The translations under genes were made by a program, and so were the position numbers. Positions 22,044-30,610 of a stretch of 40,703 nucleotides of DNA are shown here, one piece after another. The DNA comes from JBOGOC01 sp050747525 (GTDB lineage: Bacteria; Acidobacteriota; Polarisedimenticolia; JACPZX01; DASXTC01). A model generated the notes under the pieces. That model had not been told where the DNA came from. It searched no databases and worked only from the letters and a program-made list of their open reading frames with translations. Numbering within the stretch: the first letter of the stretch is position 1; each line of letters opens with the position of its first letter. The stretch spans positions 1-40,703 of the forward strand of contig JBOGOC010000101.1 of the NCBI GenBank assembly GCA_050747525.1. Direction: 5' to 3'.

Positions 22044-24229
22044 CCCCTCCGGGCCGGGACGGGCCGCGCGCGGGCCGCGGACGACGGAACCGCGGCAGGC
22101 TGCGCCTTCATGATGCGGCGCTGAATCGCCCATCCCGCCAGCGCGGTGGTGGCCGCCACCAGCACGAGAAGAGCCACGTTGGCGAGGCTGCGCTCGCGCA
22201 GCGTGCGGCCCACCTGGTCTCCCAGGGCGGTCATCAGGGCGATGCCGGGCGTCATGCCCACCATGGTCCCGATCACGTAGTCGCGAAACGGCACCCGCGA
22301 CGCCCCCGCCACGACGTTCACGACACTGAAGGGAGCCAGCGGCACCACGCGCGCCACCACGATGGCCAGGATCCCGCGCCGCGCCACCCATCGTCCGAGC
22401 CGATCGAGCCAGTAGCCGGGCAGGCGGCGCACACGGTGGCGGCCGGCCAGCCGGCCCAGCCAGTAGAAGGCCACCGCGCTGGCCATCGCGCCGATCCACG
22501 CCAGCAGGAACCCCCACCACGGCCCGAACAGGACGGCGGTCTCCACGATGATCAGGGTCACCGGCAGAACGAGAAGACCGGCCAGGAGATACCCGCCCAC
22601 CACGGCCAGCAGGACGGTGGGAGCCGACGCGCCGGCCACGGCGGTGCCCATCCATGGACGCGGATCCAGGAGCGATCCCAGGAATGTCCATTTGCTGGCC
22701 GCTCCGAACAGCGCGAGCGCCAGAAGCAGCAACACGCCGCTTCCGACCAGCGCCGCCATCGCGCCGCGGCGCGCCGGTGCCTCGGGGATCAGCCGCTCCA
22801 CCAGGGCTTCGGGCTCGATGGGGCGCTCCGGATCGACGAGATCCTCGGGGAGGACCTCCTCCAGCCACACCGGCTCGCCGGCATCAGGAAGAGGACGCAG
22901 GTCCCTGCCCCCGCCGCCGCAGGCCTCGATCCCCTGGATGAGCGATCCGGTGCGCCCGATCTCCCAGGCCAGCTCCGCTGGAGTTCGCCCCAGGTGCTCC
23001 GCCAGCAGGCGGTTGCGCGCCTCGGTGATCGCGGCCGCGCTCGAGTCGCTCCCTTCGGCCTCCACCATGAGATCGCACTCGGTGTCGAGCCCCATGGATC
23101 GGTTGCTGAGGTTCGCCGAGCCGATCCTCAGGGCCCGGTCGTCCACGACCATCACCTTGGAATGCACGTTCACCCCGGGGACCGCGCAGCCCGGAACCAC
23201 CGGATGCAGGAGCCGCAGACGGCCGTGCCGGTCGGCCGCGCGAAGCCGCCTGACCAGCCGCGCGCGCAGCATCCCCATGGTGCTCTCCTCCAGCCAGCCC
23301 GACAGGGAGTGCGGCGAGACGATCACCACCTCGGGGCCGTCGGGCTCGGCGAGGCGCCGGGCCAGCGCTTCCTGGGCACGGACCGACGTCACGTACTGGT
23401 TCTCGACGTAGAGCGAGCGCCGCGCGGCGGCGATGGAATCCAAATACAGGCGCTCCACCTCCCTCACCTCCCGCTCGATCTCGTACGCGGGATGGGTGCG
23501 CGCGATGGCCACGTGCGTGTCGAGCAGCTGCGGCCGGACGGAGTCGGGCCAGGGATCGTCAACGCCGGTCGCGGCGGACGGCAGCCGCCGTCCCGTCGCG
23601 CGGCGCCAGCGCCACCGGAACAGCTCGCCCAGCGAGGCCGCCGCCGGGCCGTCGACCAGCATCTCGACGTCGTGGAAGGGTCCGTACGGCTGTCCCGACG
23701 GAAGGACACGCCGGGGATGATCGGCCAGATGCTCGGAGGTGTCCCACCGGTTCACGGTGAGGTCGAGCCCCCCGCAGAAGGCCACCGCGTCGTCGACGAT
23801 GATGAGCTTCTGATGGTGGCAGGCCCCCAGGGGATGCAGGCCGTCCAGCCGGAACGATACGCGCCGGTGCGTGCGCCATCCCATGTGCAGCAGGGGCAGC
23901 GGCTGGCGCTCCAGCGCGTAGATCATGGCGAAGTCCCACGACAGGATGAAGGCGCGCAGACCGCGCCGGCGCCTCACCACGGCGCTGAGGAACGGGCCGA
24001 CCTCGGAGGGCAGATGGCTCAGCGAGCGTCCCGAGAGCAGCCGGGCACGGCTGTGGATGTCCCACCCCGCGATGAAGATGGTGTGACGGGCGCGCGCGAT
24101 CGCCTCGGCGATCGCCTCGAAGCATTCCTCGCCGTCCACCAGCATGGCGGCGCGCCGCGCCAGAGAGCGGCGCCAGCAGTTCACTCCCTCGACGGCAAGG
24201 GGGGCCGCAGGGGACAGGCCATCTCGCAA
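22040..24229 (-). CDS. Phospholipase D/cardiolipin synthase-like domain fused to TVP38/DedA-like membrane domain
   Basis: 729 residues. Two HKD motifs define the PLD superfamily: H139-x-K141-x4-D146 (ACHHQKLIIVDD, then GGLDL) and H356-x-K358-x4-D363 (VHSKVMVVDD, then SANLSNRS). PLD enzymes hydrolyse or transfer phosphatidyl groups. The last ~220 residues are a membrane module with several TM helices and the VTT/TVP38 signature (VETAVLFGPWWGFLLAWIGA, FYWLGRLAGR, ARVVPLAPFSVVNVVAGASR, GTMVGMTPG). TVP38/TMEM64 relatives act in lipid flipping or membrane homeostasis. The start is TTG 24229 with AGGA a few nt upstream; the conserved region begins at NCWRR (~17), so a GTG at residue 13 or 15 is possible. 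Confidence 0.9.
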   Translation of the reverse strand: MRDGLSPAAPLAVEGVNCWRRSLARRAAMLVDGEECFEAIAEAIARARHTIFIAGWDIHSRARLLSGRSLSHLPSEVGPFLSAVVRRRRGLRAFILSWDFAMIYALERQPLPLLHMGWRTHRRVSFRLDGLHPLGACHHQKLIIVDDAVAFCGGLDLTVNRWDTSEHLADHPRRVLPSGQPYGPFHDVEMLVDGPAAASLGELFRWRWRRATGRRLPSAATGVDDPWPDSVRPQLLDTHVAIARTHPAYEIEREVREVERLYLDSIAAARRSLYVENQYVTSVRAQEALARRLAEPDGPEVVIVSPHSLSGWLEESTMGMLRARLVRRLRAADRHGRLRLLHPVVPGCAVPGVNVHSKVMVVDDRALRIGSANLSNRSMGLDTECDLMVEAEGSDSSAAAITEARNRLLAEHLGRTPAELAWEIGRTGSLIQGIEACGGGGRDLRPLPDAGEPVWLEEVLPEDLVDPERPIEPEALVERLIPEAPARRGAMAALVGSGVLLLLALALFGAASKWTFLGSLLDPRPWMGTAVAGASAPTVLLAVVGGYLLAGLLVLPVTLIIVETAVLFGPWWGFLLAWIGAMASAVAFYWLGRLAGRHRVRRLPGYWLDRLGRWVARRGILAIVVARVVPLAPFSVVNVVAGASRVPFRDYVIGTMVGMTPGIALMTALGDQVGRTLRERSLANVALLVLVAATTALAGWAIQRRIMKAQPAAVPSSAARARPVPARRG

Positions 24230-24335
24230 GAGGTTCCTGATTCGAAGGGGCCGGCGGCGCTTTCCCGCCGGAACGGGACCACTGCGTGCTACGAACGGAT
24301 GCCGGACTATAGGCGCGCGGGACCGAGGTCGCCAA
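24230..24335 (-). other. Intergenic leader of the PLD-TVP38 gene
   Basis: 106 nt without a gene. It contains a minus-strand -10-like TATAGT (24311-24306) and a perfect 7-bp inverted repeat (24251-24257 with 24265-24271) that could fold in the mRNA leader. No U-tract follows, so it is not a convincing terminator for the upstream regulator gene. Confidence 0.3.
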
Positions 24336-25727
24336 TCAGAGCGCGTCCGGATCGACTCCGTGTTTCTTCAGGTAGTAGCCCAGGTTTCGCTGATCGATCC
24401 CCAGCAGGCGCGCCGCCTCGCGCCTCACGCCGCGCGACCGCCGCAGCGCCTCCACCAGCACCTCCCTCTCGCGCGAGGCGAGAGCCGTGCGCAGGCTCAG
24501 CTCCCCGGCAGGGATCGATCCGGACTCGCCGCCGTCGGGAAGGACGCGCGTGGAGGCGGGCAGGTCCACCTCGTCCAGAATGTCGCCGTGGCTCAGGATC
24601 AGGGCGCGCTCCAGCGTGTTGCGCAGCTCCCGCACGTTGCCCGGCCAGGAGTACGCCATCAGCTCCTCCATCACCCTGGGGTTGATGCCGGGAGGCGTGC
24701 GGCCCAGCCGCGCGCTCACCTCCAGGACGAAGTGGCGAGCCAGCAGCGGAACGTCTTCCACACGATCCCTCAGGGGCGGCACGTCGACGCGCAGAACGTT
24801 GAGGCGGTAGAAGAGATCCTGGCGGAACCGTCCCGCCGTCACGTCGGCATCCAGGTCGCTGTTGGTGGCGGCCACGATGCGCACGTCCACGCGCGTGGGC
24901 TGCTCGTCGCCCAGACGATCGAACTCGCCGTCCTGCAGCACGCGCAGGATCTTGGCCTGCGCGGCGGCGGCCATCGATCCGATCTCGTCCATGAAGAGGG
25001 TGCCGCGGTGGGCCAGACGGAAACGCCCCTCCCGATCCGCGGCGGCCCCCGTGAACGCGCCGCGGCGATGCCCGAAGAACTCGCTCTCCCACATCTCCAG
25101 CGGGATGGCGGCGCAGTTGACGCGCACGTACGGGCCGGCGCTGCGCGGGCTGAGCGCGTGGATGAGCCGGGCCAGCACCTCCTTGCCGGTCCCCGACTCC
25201 CCCAGCAGGAGCACCGACGCGTCGGTGCGGGCCGCGGCCTGCACCGTCCCCATCACGCGCTTCCAGGCCTCGCTCTCACCGATCGGGCGCCCCGCCACGT
25301 CGGGAGAGACCGTGCCGCGCAGGTACTCGACCTCGCGGCGCAGGGCGCCTGTCATCATCGCCTTGTCCAGGGCCACCTCCAGCACGTCGGGATCGACCGG
25401 CTTGAGGATGTAGTCGCTGGCTCCCGCCTTCATGCACTCCACGGCCGAGGCCACCGTGCCGTATCCGGTCAGCACGATCACGGGGATGGGGGCGAAACGC
25501 TGGCGCACGGCGCGCACCAGCTCGAGGCCTCCGCCGCCGGGCATCTTCAGATCGGTGATGACCACGTCCACCGGCGCCTTCTCCAGGTATTTCAGGGCCG
25601 GGTCGACCGACGCTTCCAGCCGGACGTCGTACCCGCGCGCCGCAAGCAGCTCCCCCAGCGAGTTGCGGACGTAGGCTTCGTCCTCCACCACCAGGACCTT
25701 GCCGCGAGGGCGTGGAGCGTCAGGCAC
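24336..25727 (-). CDS. NtrC-family sigma54-dependent response regulator
   Basis: 463 residues in three domains. Receiver (~9-125): acidic E15/D16, phospho-acceptor D59 in VITDLKMP, and K109 in YILKPVD. AAA+ sigma54-interaction domain (~140-375): Walker A GESGTGKE (176-183), the sigma54-contact GAFTGA (223-228), Walker B LFMDEIG (244-250) and the arginine-finger region FRQDLFYRLNV. C-terminal Fis-type helix-turn-helix (~420-455, REVLVEALRRSRGVRREAARLLGI, then NLGYYLKKHG). All key residues are intact, so it should activate a sigma54 promoter when phosphorylated by the adjacent kinase. It starts at GTG 25727, overlapping the kinase stop by 8 nt. No convincing -24/-12 promoter was found nearby. 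Confidence 0.93.
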   Translation of the reverse strand: MPDAPRPRGKVLVVEDEAYVRNSLGELLAARGYDVRLEASVDPALKYLEKAPVDVVITDLKMPGGGGLELVRAVRQRFAPIPVIVLTGYGTVASAVECMKAGASDYILKPVDPDVLEVALDKAMMTGALRREVEYLRGTVSPDVAGRPIGESEAWKRVMGTVQAAARTDASVLLLGESGTGKEVLARLIHALSPRSAGPYVRVNCAAIPLEMWESEFFGHRRGAFTGAAADREGRFRLAHRGTLFMDEIGSMAAAAQAKILRVLQDGEFDRLGDEQPTRVDVRIVAATNSDLDADVTAGRFRQDLFYRLNVLRVDVPPLRDRVEDVPLLARHFVLEVSARLGRTPPGINPRVMEELMAYSWPGNVRELRNTLERALILSHGDILDEVDLPASTRVLPDGGESGSIPAGELSLRTALASREREVLVEALRRSRGVRREAARLLGIDQRNLGYYLKKHGVDPDAL

Positions 25728-27414
25728 GTCGCGTCTCCAGCACGGCGGCGGTGGAGGTCTCGCCGGCGGTCTTCAGCTCGAGGCGGAAGAGCGCTCCGCC
25801 GCCGGGGCGGTCTCCCACCGAGAGCGCCGCCCCGTGACGCCGCGCGATGGCGTGGCAGATGGACAACCCGAGCCCGGTCGATTCCTTCGTGGTGAAGAAC
25901 GGCTCGAACACCCGCTCACGGAACTCGGTGGGAACCCCCGGGCCGGCATCGGCCACCTCGGCCACCACCTCGTCGTGAAGGGACCGCGTGGTCACGCGCA
26001 CCTGACCTCCACCGGGCTGCGCTTCGCAGGCGTTGAGGATGAGGTTGAGGAAGAGCTGGCCCAGCGTGACGGCGTCCCCTCTCACCGCGGGAAGCGACGG
26101 GGCCAGGTCGAGAACGAACTCGATCCTGGAGAAATCGGGCCTCGACCGCACGAAGGTCATGGACTGGGAGATGACCGCGTTGAGATCCACGCGCTCGCGA
26201 GGCGAGGAGGCGGGGTCGGCGTGGGCCAGCACCTGCCGGACGATCCCGGCGGCGCGGTCGAGACCTTCCTGCACGCCGTCGAGGCGCCGGCCGGCCGCGG
26301 CCGCGTCGCCCCGGGCCATGTCTTCCCGTGCCAGACGCAGATAGTTGGAGATTCCCTCCAGGGGATTGTTGATCTCGTGCGCCATCCCCGCCGCCAGGCG
26401 TCCCACCGTCCCCAGCCGCTCCGCATGAAAGAGTTGCCGTTCCAGCTCGCGCACGCGGGCCTCTTCGCGGGCCCGCGCCTCCAGCATCTGCCCGCGACGC
26501 TCCTGCTGAATGGCGAATGAGCCCAGCACCACCGCGAGCGCCATGATAGCCAGGATGAGCACGATGGTGGTGCGGTGCCGCACGGCCACCGGCTCCATGA
26601 AGCCGAGCGCCGCGGCGGCGGGGCGCGCGCAGGCGAGGGTCCAGGGGGCCTCCGCGCTCCATCCTTCGGTGCGCACGGCGGCGGACGACAGGGCCATCGC
26701 CCGCTTCTCGCGCGCGGCGCGCCCCTCGCCGGCGGGATCGAGGCGGCGTCCCTGGTGGTCCGAGAGCGAGCAGGTCTCCAGCGCATTTTCGCGCCCGCGC
26801 ACGGCTCGCAGCAGGGCGGCGGCGTCCAGGGCCACGTCGAGCCGGGGAGCACCCGGCGTCCCGATGCCGGCGATGTCGACGCGGCCCCGGACCGGCATCA
26901 ACGGGTCGAGGTCTCCCTCGGCGGTCGGCAGGCTCGAAGGCAGCCACAGCACGGGCACGCCCCCCCGGCGGCCCGCGGCCACCAGCGGCGTCCCGGCCGC
27001 GCCGCGCACCACCAGGCTGTGCGTGTCCGGATGCCCGCGCAGGAACAGCAGCAGCGCGCCCTCCACGGCAAGCCGCCGCCACCGCGCCTCCCGGGGGTCC
27101 TCCGAATGCAGGTCGCGCTCCAGGCTCACCAGGGCCGGGGAGGCGGCCAGGAAGGCCAGGTCCGCGCGGGTGGAGGCCAGGGTGCTTTCGAGGGTGCGCG
27201 CCTTCTCGGCCGTCTCCATGTGATAGAGCTTCTCGGCCTGCTCGAGGGCGCCGCGCCGCGCCACCACGATCCCCCAGATGCCGGCTACGTTCACGGCGAT
27301 CAGCGCGGCGACCGTGGAGATCGGAAGCCAGCCTCGCCTGCGGAGGGAGAGGGATCGTCGGCCGGGGACTGACGGGGTCGCATTCACGTCACGCAAGCCC
27401 GGATTATAAGCCAC
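25720..27414 (-). CDS. Membrane sensor histidine kinase (NtrB/HydH-like)
   Basis: Two TM helices (~31-51, LPISTVAALIAVNVAGIWGIVV; ~282-302, TTIVLILAIMALAVVLGSF) bracket a periplasmic sensor region of ~230 residues that I cannot assign. After a coiled linker comes the H-box GMAHEINNPLEGISNYL with H346, then the HATPase_c domain: N-box LFLNLILNACEA (~445), G1 DAGPGVP, F-box FEPFFTTK, G2 GLGLSICHAIARRHG. The type typically pairs with NtrC-like regulators, and the regulator gene overlaps its stop. The annotated start is GTG 27414 (564 aa); an in-frame TTG at 27396 lies exactly 6 nt after TATAAT and a GTG at 27387 follows, so the true protein may be 6 to 9 residues shorter. Confidence 0.92.
   Translation of the reverse strand: MAYNPGLRDVNATPSVPGRRSLSLRRRGWLPISTVAALIAVNVAGIWGIVVARRGALEQAEKLYHMETAEKARTLESTLASTRADLAFLAASPALVSLERDLHSEDPREARWRRLAVEGALLLFLRGHPDTHSLVVRGAAGTPLVAAGRRGGVPVLWLPSSLPTAEGDLDPLMPVRGRVDIAGIGTPGAPRLDVALDAAALLRAVRGRENALETCSLSDHQGRRLDPAGEGRAAREKRAMALSSAAVRTEGWSAEAPWTLACARPAAAALGFMEPVAVRHRTTIVLILAIMALAVVLGSFAIQQERRGQMLEARAREEARVRELERQLFHAERLGTVGRLAAGMAHEINNPLEGISNYLRLAREDMARGDAAAAGRRLDGVQEGLDRAAGIVRQVLAHADPASSPRERVDLNAVISQSMTFVRSRPDFSRIEFVLDLAPSLPAVRGDAVTLGQLFLNLILNACEAQPGGGQVRVTTRSLHDEVVAEVADAGPGVPTEFRERVFEPFFTTKESTGLGLSICHAIARRHGAALSVGDRPGGGALFRLELKTAGETSTAAVLETRRA
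27403..27408 (-). promoter_or_regulatory. Consensus -10 TATAAT at the histidine kinase start
   Basis: TATAAT (27408-27403, minus) ends 6 nt before an in-frame TTG (27396). If used, the kinase-regulator pair has its own promoter independent of the upstream TPR gene, and the GTG at 27414 would lie upstream of the transcript. Confidence 0.4.
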
Positions 27415-27429
27415 CCGGGAATGCCCCGC

Positions 27430-29334
27430 CTAACGGGCGTCGATGGTGCGCGGCTGCAGGCTGGTGGCAAACGACTCGAGGACGCTGTCCCGGGGACGGC
27501 CGTGGTAGCGGCGGGCCACGTCGCGCGCCCGCTTGGAGGACACGTCTCCCGGATCCAGTGCGAGCACTTCGCCGAACTTCTCGGCCGCCTCGTCCACGTC
27601 GCCCGACTGCAGCAGCAGGACGCCCCAGTTGTACCAGGAGTTGCGGATGTAGTCTTCGATGTATCTCACGTTCGGATAGTCCTGCTGGAGGCGGTAGAGC
27701 TTGTGCAGGCACGGGCCGAAGTCGCTCTCGTTGAACGAGGCCACCGCCTGACCCATCTCCTGCTCGAACTTGGCCTCCTTCTCGAGATGCGACATGGCTC
27801 GATCCAGCTCGTCCTGGGCCCCGAAGTCAGCGGGATTGAGCCGGGCCGCTTCGCGGTATGCGAGCACGGCCTCCGCCCAGCGCCCATCGCGTGCCGCCTG
27901 ACGCGCCTGCGCGAGGAGCTGCGTCATGTCGCCGGCGGGCGGGGCCGGCGTGACCACAGGAACGGCCTCCGCGACGGGGGCGGGCGAGGATCCGGCCACC
28001 ACCTGCAGGGGCGCCGCATCGTTGGGCTCGTCCACCGGGGGAGGCGGCGGAGCGGGCGGACGCACGGGCGCCTTCAGGGTGGCGCGGGCTTCGGGCATGG
28101 AGCCTCCCGACTCGCCGAGCCAGAGCCAGGCCCCCACGCCCACCACGGCGAACACGACCAGGCTCCCGAACAGCGCCAGACCGCGCCGCGGCGGCGCGGG
28201 CGCGTTCATCGCAACCCGCGGCGCCGACCCGGCGTGCCGCTCGGGGCGTCGCAGCTCACGCGGGATGGCCAGCGGCACCGATTCGTTGGACGGCAGGTGC
28301 ATCTCGTGCACCGAGTTCGCCTTCTTCTCTTCCTCGATCTCGCGCGCGGCCGTCTGGTCGATGGCGATGGTCGTGCCGCCGCCTTCGATGCGCGCCGTCA
28401 GCTCCTCGACGCTGTTGCGCGCGTCGAGGTGAGTCGGATTGATCTGGACCACCTGCTGGAACAGGCCCAAGGCCTCTTCCAGACGGCCGGCATCCTGAGC
28501 GTCCACGGCCCGATAGAAGAGGTCGTCCGTTTCGCGCGCCTGCTCGTCGATGACGGCCTTGGCGTTGTCGATCCGCTTCCCCGCCTCGGCGTTGGACGGA
28601 TCCATCGCGAAGACGCGCGACCAGGTGGCGATGGCGTCCTGCATGCGCCCCTGGTCGAAGGCCACCTGTCCTTCGGCCAGGATCGCGGCGAGGCGCGAGC
28701 CGGCCTCGGCCCTCGCCTCGTTCGCGCGGCGCGGCGGAGCATTCTGAACCGGCGGCCTGGGCTCTTCGAAGGACAGGTCGACGGGCGGCTGGCCCACGCT
28801 CCCGTCCTTGGATGTCAGTGACAGGATGCCGCAGGCCTCCATGTTGCCCGGCTCGATCTCCAGCACCTGCGAGGCGGCGTGGGCGGCATCATCCTCGCGG
28901 CCCTCGGCCAGCGCGGAGCGCGCCTGCTCCAGCAGCGACTCGACGTTGAAAACCGGCATGGCGACGGTCTCGTTGAGGGCGGCCGCGGCATCCGGGGCGT
29001 GCCCTCGGGCCTGTTGCTCCAGGGCGTCCAGCTCGGGGAGATGGGGCGTGATCTGCCGGATGAGCGCCACGCCTTCCAGCGCCTCGGCGCTCTGTCCCAT
29101 CTCCAGCAGCTCATGCACACGGGCCACCGCCGCGGCCACGCGTGGATCGGAGGTCGCCGAAGACGACTCACCCGAGACGAGCAGGCGGGCCATGCGGATC
29201 CCTTCGCGCGCTCTCTGGTTGGCGGGATCGAGCTGCTGCACCTGCTCCCACAGAGTGATCGCTTCCCCGTACGCGCCGTCGTTGTACCGTTCCGACGCTT
29301 CGTCCAGCAGCGACTTGATGCGGGAGTCGTCCAT
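27430..29334 (-). CDS. Large TPR protein with one central TM helix
   Basis: 634 residues. The ATG at 29334 has AGGAGAG upstream at good spacing; an in-frame extension to 29439 is rejected. N-terminal TPR-type helix pairs run over ~1-310 (YGEAITLWEQVQQLDPANQRA, GREDDAAHAASQVLEIEPGNMEA, GRMQDAIATWSRVFAMDPSNAEA, GRLEEALGLFQQVVQINPTHLDA). One TM helix (385-406, LALFGSLVVFAVVGVGAWLWLG) is followed by a Pro/Ala linker and a second TPR block (DGRWAEAVLAYREAARLNPADFGAQ, SGDVDEAAEKFGEVLALDPGD). Its topology puts TPRs on both membrane faces, which suggests a trans-envelope scaffold. It lies 120 nt downstream of the BMC operon and 15 nt upstream of the kinase gene. Confidence 0.8.
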   Translation of the reverse strand: MDDSRIKSLLDEASERYNDGAYGEAITLWEQVQQLDPANQRAREGIRMARLLVSGESSSATSDPRVAAAVARVHELLEMGQSAEALEGVALIRQITPHLPELDALEQQARGHAPDAAAALNETVAMPVFNVESLLEQARSALAEGREDDAAHAASQVLEIEPGNMEACGILSLTSKDGSVGQPPVDLSFEEPRPPVQNAPPRRANEARAEAGSRLAAILAEGQVAFDQGRMQDAIATWSRVFAMDPSNAEAGKRIDNAKAVIDEQARETDDLFYRAVDAQDAGRLEEALGLFQQVVQINPTHLDARNSVEELTARIEGGGTTIAIDQTAAREIEEEKKANSVHEMHLPSNESVPLAIPRELRRPERHAGSAPRVAMNAPAPPRRGLALFGSLVVFAVVGVGAWLWLGESGGSMPEARATLKAPVRPPAPPPPPVDEPNDAAPLQVVAGSSPAPVAEAVPVVTPAPPAGDMTQLLAQARQAARDGRWAEAVLAYREAARLNPADFGAQDELDRAMSHLEKEAKFEQEMGQAVASFNESDFGPCLHKLYRLQQDYPNVRYIEDYIRNSWYNWGVLLLQSGDVDEAAEKFGEVLALDPGDVSSKRARDVARRYHGRPRDSVLESFATSLQPRTIDAR

Positions 29335-29454
29335 GAGGCTCTCCTGCGGCCACTCCACCCGGCTGCACCAATCCGGACGGCCGGCGGGCCGCGCGACAGT
29401 CCCCATAACATGGTGCCGCCCGATGACCCAGGCAAGCAACGGCGGGAGGGTGGA

Positions 29455-29724
29455 TCAGAGAAGATCGAGGGTGTCCACGATCCCCACGAGAGCGGCGTCC
29501 ACGGGCGAAAGAGGCCGTCCGGCGGCCTCTCCCGCCGAGCGCCCCTCGATCACCACCAGCACCAGCTCGCCGGGCCCGGCCCCGACCGTGTCCACGGCCG
29601 TCATCTCGGGGCCGGATGGAGCTCCGTCGAGCCCTTCGGGCCGCACCAGGAGCAGCCGGGAGGCCGCCAGACCCTCGTGCTTCGCGGTGGCCACGACGTT
29701 GCCCACCACGCGCGCCAGCAGCAT
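29455..29724 (-). CDS. BMC-P pentameric shell protein (EutN/CcmL family), third of three
   Basis: 89 residues. It begins MLLARVVGNVVATAKHEGLA and ends VDAALVGIVDTLDLL, the two ends of the EutN/CcmL fold: an M-x-L-A-R-V-x-G-x-V-V-A-T-x-K start and the closing D-A-A-x-V-G-I-V-D strand. BMC-P proteins form pentamers that cap the vertices of the protein shell of a bacterial microcompartment. The middle VDTVGAGPGELVLVVIEG is typical. The ATG at 29724 shares its A with the TGA of the previous BMC-P gene (TGATG), so translation is coupled. It is last in the operon. Confidence 0.93.
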   Translation of the reverse strand: MLLARVVGNVVATAKHEGLAASRLLLVRPEGLDGAPSGPEMTAVDTVGAGPGELVLVVIEGRSAGEAAGRPLSPVDAALVGIVDTLDLL

Positions 29725-30002
29725 CAGCGTCCCGCCTCCAGCGTGGCGGCGTCCACGATCCCCACCACTGCCGCGTCTGCGGGGACCGTCGCCGGTAGGA
29801 AGGCGTACGCCGCCTCTCGCCCCTTCACGTACAGGACGTGCTCGGCAGCCCCCGATCCCACGGCATCGAGTGCGACGATGAGCCCGCCGCCCAGAGGACT
29901 CCCCTTCGCGTCGAGCGGCTCCAGCAGCAGCAGGCGCTGGCCGATCAGCGCGTCGTCCTTGCGCGTGGCCACCACGCGCCCCACGACCCGCGCCAGGTTC
30001 AC
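29724..30002 (-). CDS. BMC-P pentameric shell protein (EutN/CcmL family), second of three
   Basis: 92 residues starting at GTG 30002, which overlaps the TGA of the preceding BMC-P gene by 4 nt (GTGA). It reads NLARVVGRVVATRKDDALIG at the N-terminus, LDAVGSGAAEHVLYVKGREA in the middle and ADAAVVGIVDAATLEAGR at the end. Relative to its two neighbours it has a slightly longer segment before the last strand (YAFLPATVP). Vertex capping of the shell is the established family role; having several BMC-P paralogues suggests distinct vertices or mixed pentamers. Confidence 0.93.
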   Translation of the reverse strand: MNLARVVGRVVATRKDDALIGQRLLLLEPLDAKGSPLGGGLIVALDAVGSGAAEHVLYVKGREAAYAFLPATVPADAAVVGIVDAATLEAGR

Positions 30003-30271
30003 GCCCGATCCACCGAGACGGAGTCCACGATCCCCACGATGGCCGCGTCCACGGGAGAGTCCTTGGTGCGGCCCGTCATGCGTGCCGACGAGCCGGTGAC
30101 CACCAGCACCGTCTCGGTGAAGCCGGCGCTCACGGTGTCCACGGCGACCAGCGGCGAACCCGTGTCGCCGCCGCGCGGATCGAGCGGCTGGACGATGAGC
30201 AGCTTGCACCCTTCCAGGCGATCGTCCTTGCGCGTGGCCACCACCGTCCCCAGGATGCGTGCGAGATACAT
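29999..30271 (-). CDS. BMC-P pentameric shell protein (EutN/CcmL family), first of three
   Basis: 90 residues from ATG 30271, 14 nt after the BMC-H stop. It starts MYLARILGTVVATRKDDRLE, has LLIVQPLDPRG and VAVDTVSAGFTETVLVVTGS in the middle and ends VDAAIVGIVDSVSVDRA. These are the conserved beta-barrel strands of EutN/CcmL. It differs from the other two by a Cys (GCKLLIV) and by SARMTGRTKDSP before the last strand. It is the first of three BMC-P genes in a row. Confidence 0.93.
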   Translation of the reverse strand: MYLARILGTVVATRKDDRLEGCKLLIVQPLDPRGGDTGSPLVAVDTVSAGFTETVLVVTGSSARMTGRTKDSPVDAAIVGIVDSVSVDRA

Positions 30272-30285
30272 GGAGAAGGGGGCCC

Positions 30286-30591
30286 TCAGCGCGTGGTCTT
30301 GCCGATCGGAAGCCGATCCTCGAGGCTCTGATGCGGGCGCGGGATGACGTGCACGCTGACCAGCTCGCCGACCCTGCGGGCCGCGGCGGCCCCTGCGTCG
30401 GTGGCCGCCTTCACGGCGGCGACATCACCGCGGACGATGGCGGTGACCAGGCCCGAGCCCACCTTCTCATAGCCCACAAGACTCACCTTGGCGGCCTTCA
30501 CCATGGCGTCGGCCGCCTCGATCATGGCCACCAGGCCCCGCGTCTCGATCATCCCCAGCGCTTCGCCCATGCGCTCCTCTCTGTCGTTCAT
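30286..30591 (-). CDS. BMC-H hexameric shell protein (PduA/EutM family)
   Basis: 101 residues from ATG 30591 (GGAG 6 nt upstream); an internal ATG at 30570 with its own AGGAG would give 94 residues and is the alternative. The core is a single BMC domain: ALGMIETRGLVAMIEAADAM (~11-30), KVSLVGYEKVGSGLVTAIVRGDVAAVKAATDAG (~35-67) and VSVHVIPRPH at the end. These proteins form hexamers that tile the shell facets; the central pore residues are G45-S46-G47, giving a narrow polar pore as in EutM/PduA. It is the only facet protein in the window; no BMC-T is present. Confidence 0.96.
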   Translation of the reverse strand: MNDREERMGEALGMIETRGLVAMIEAADAMVKAAKVSLVGYEKVGSGLVTAIVRGDVAAVKAATDAGAAAARRVGELVSVHVIPRPHQSLEDRLPIGKTTR

Positions 30592-30610
30592 GCGCTCTCC
30601 GTGTGCGACG

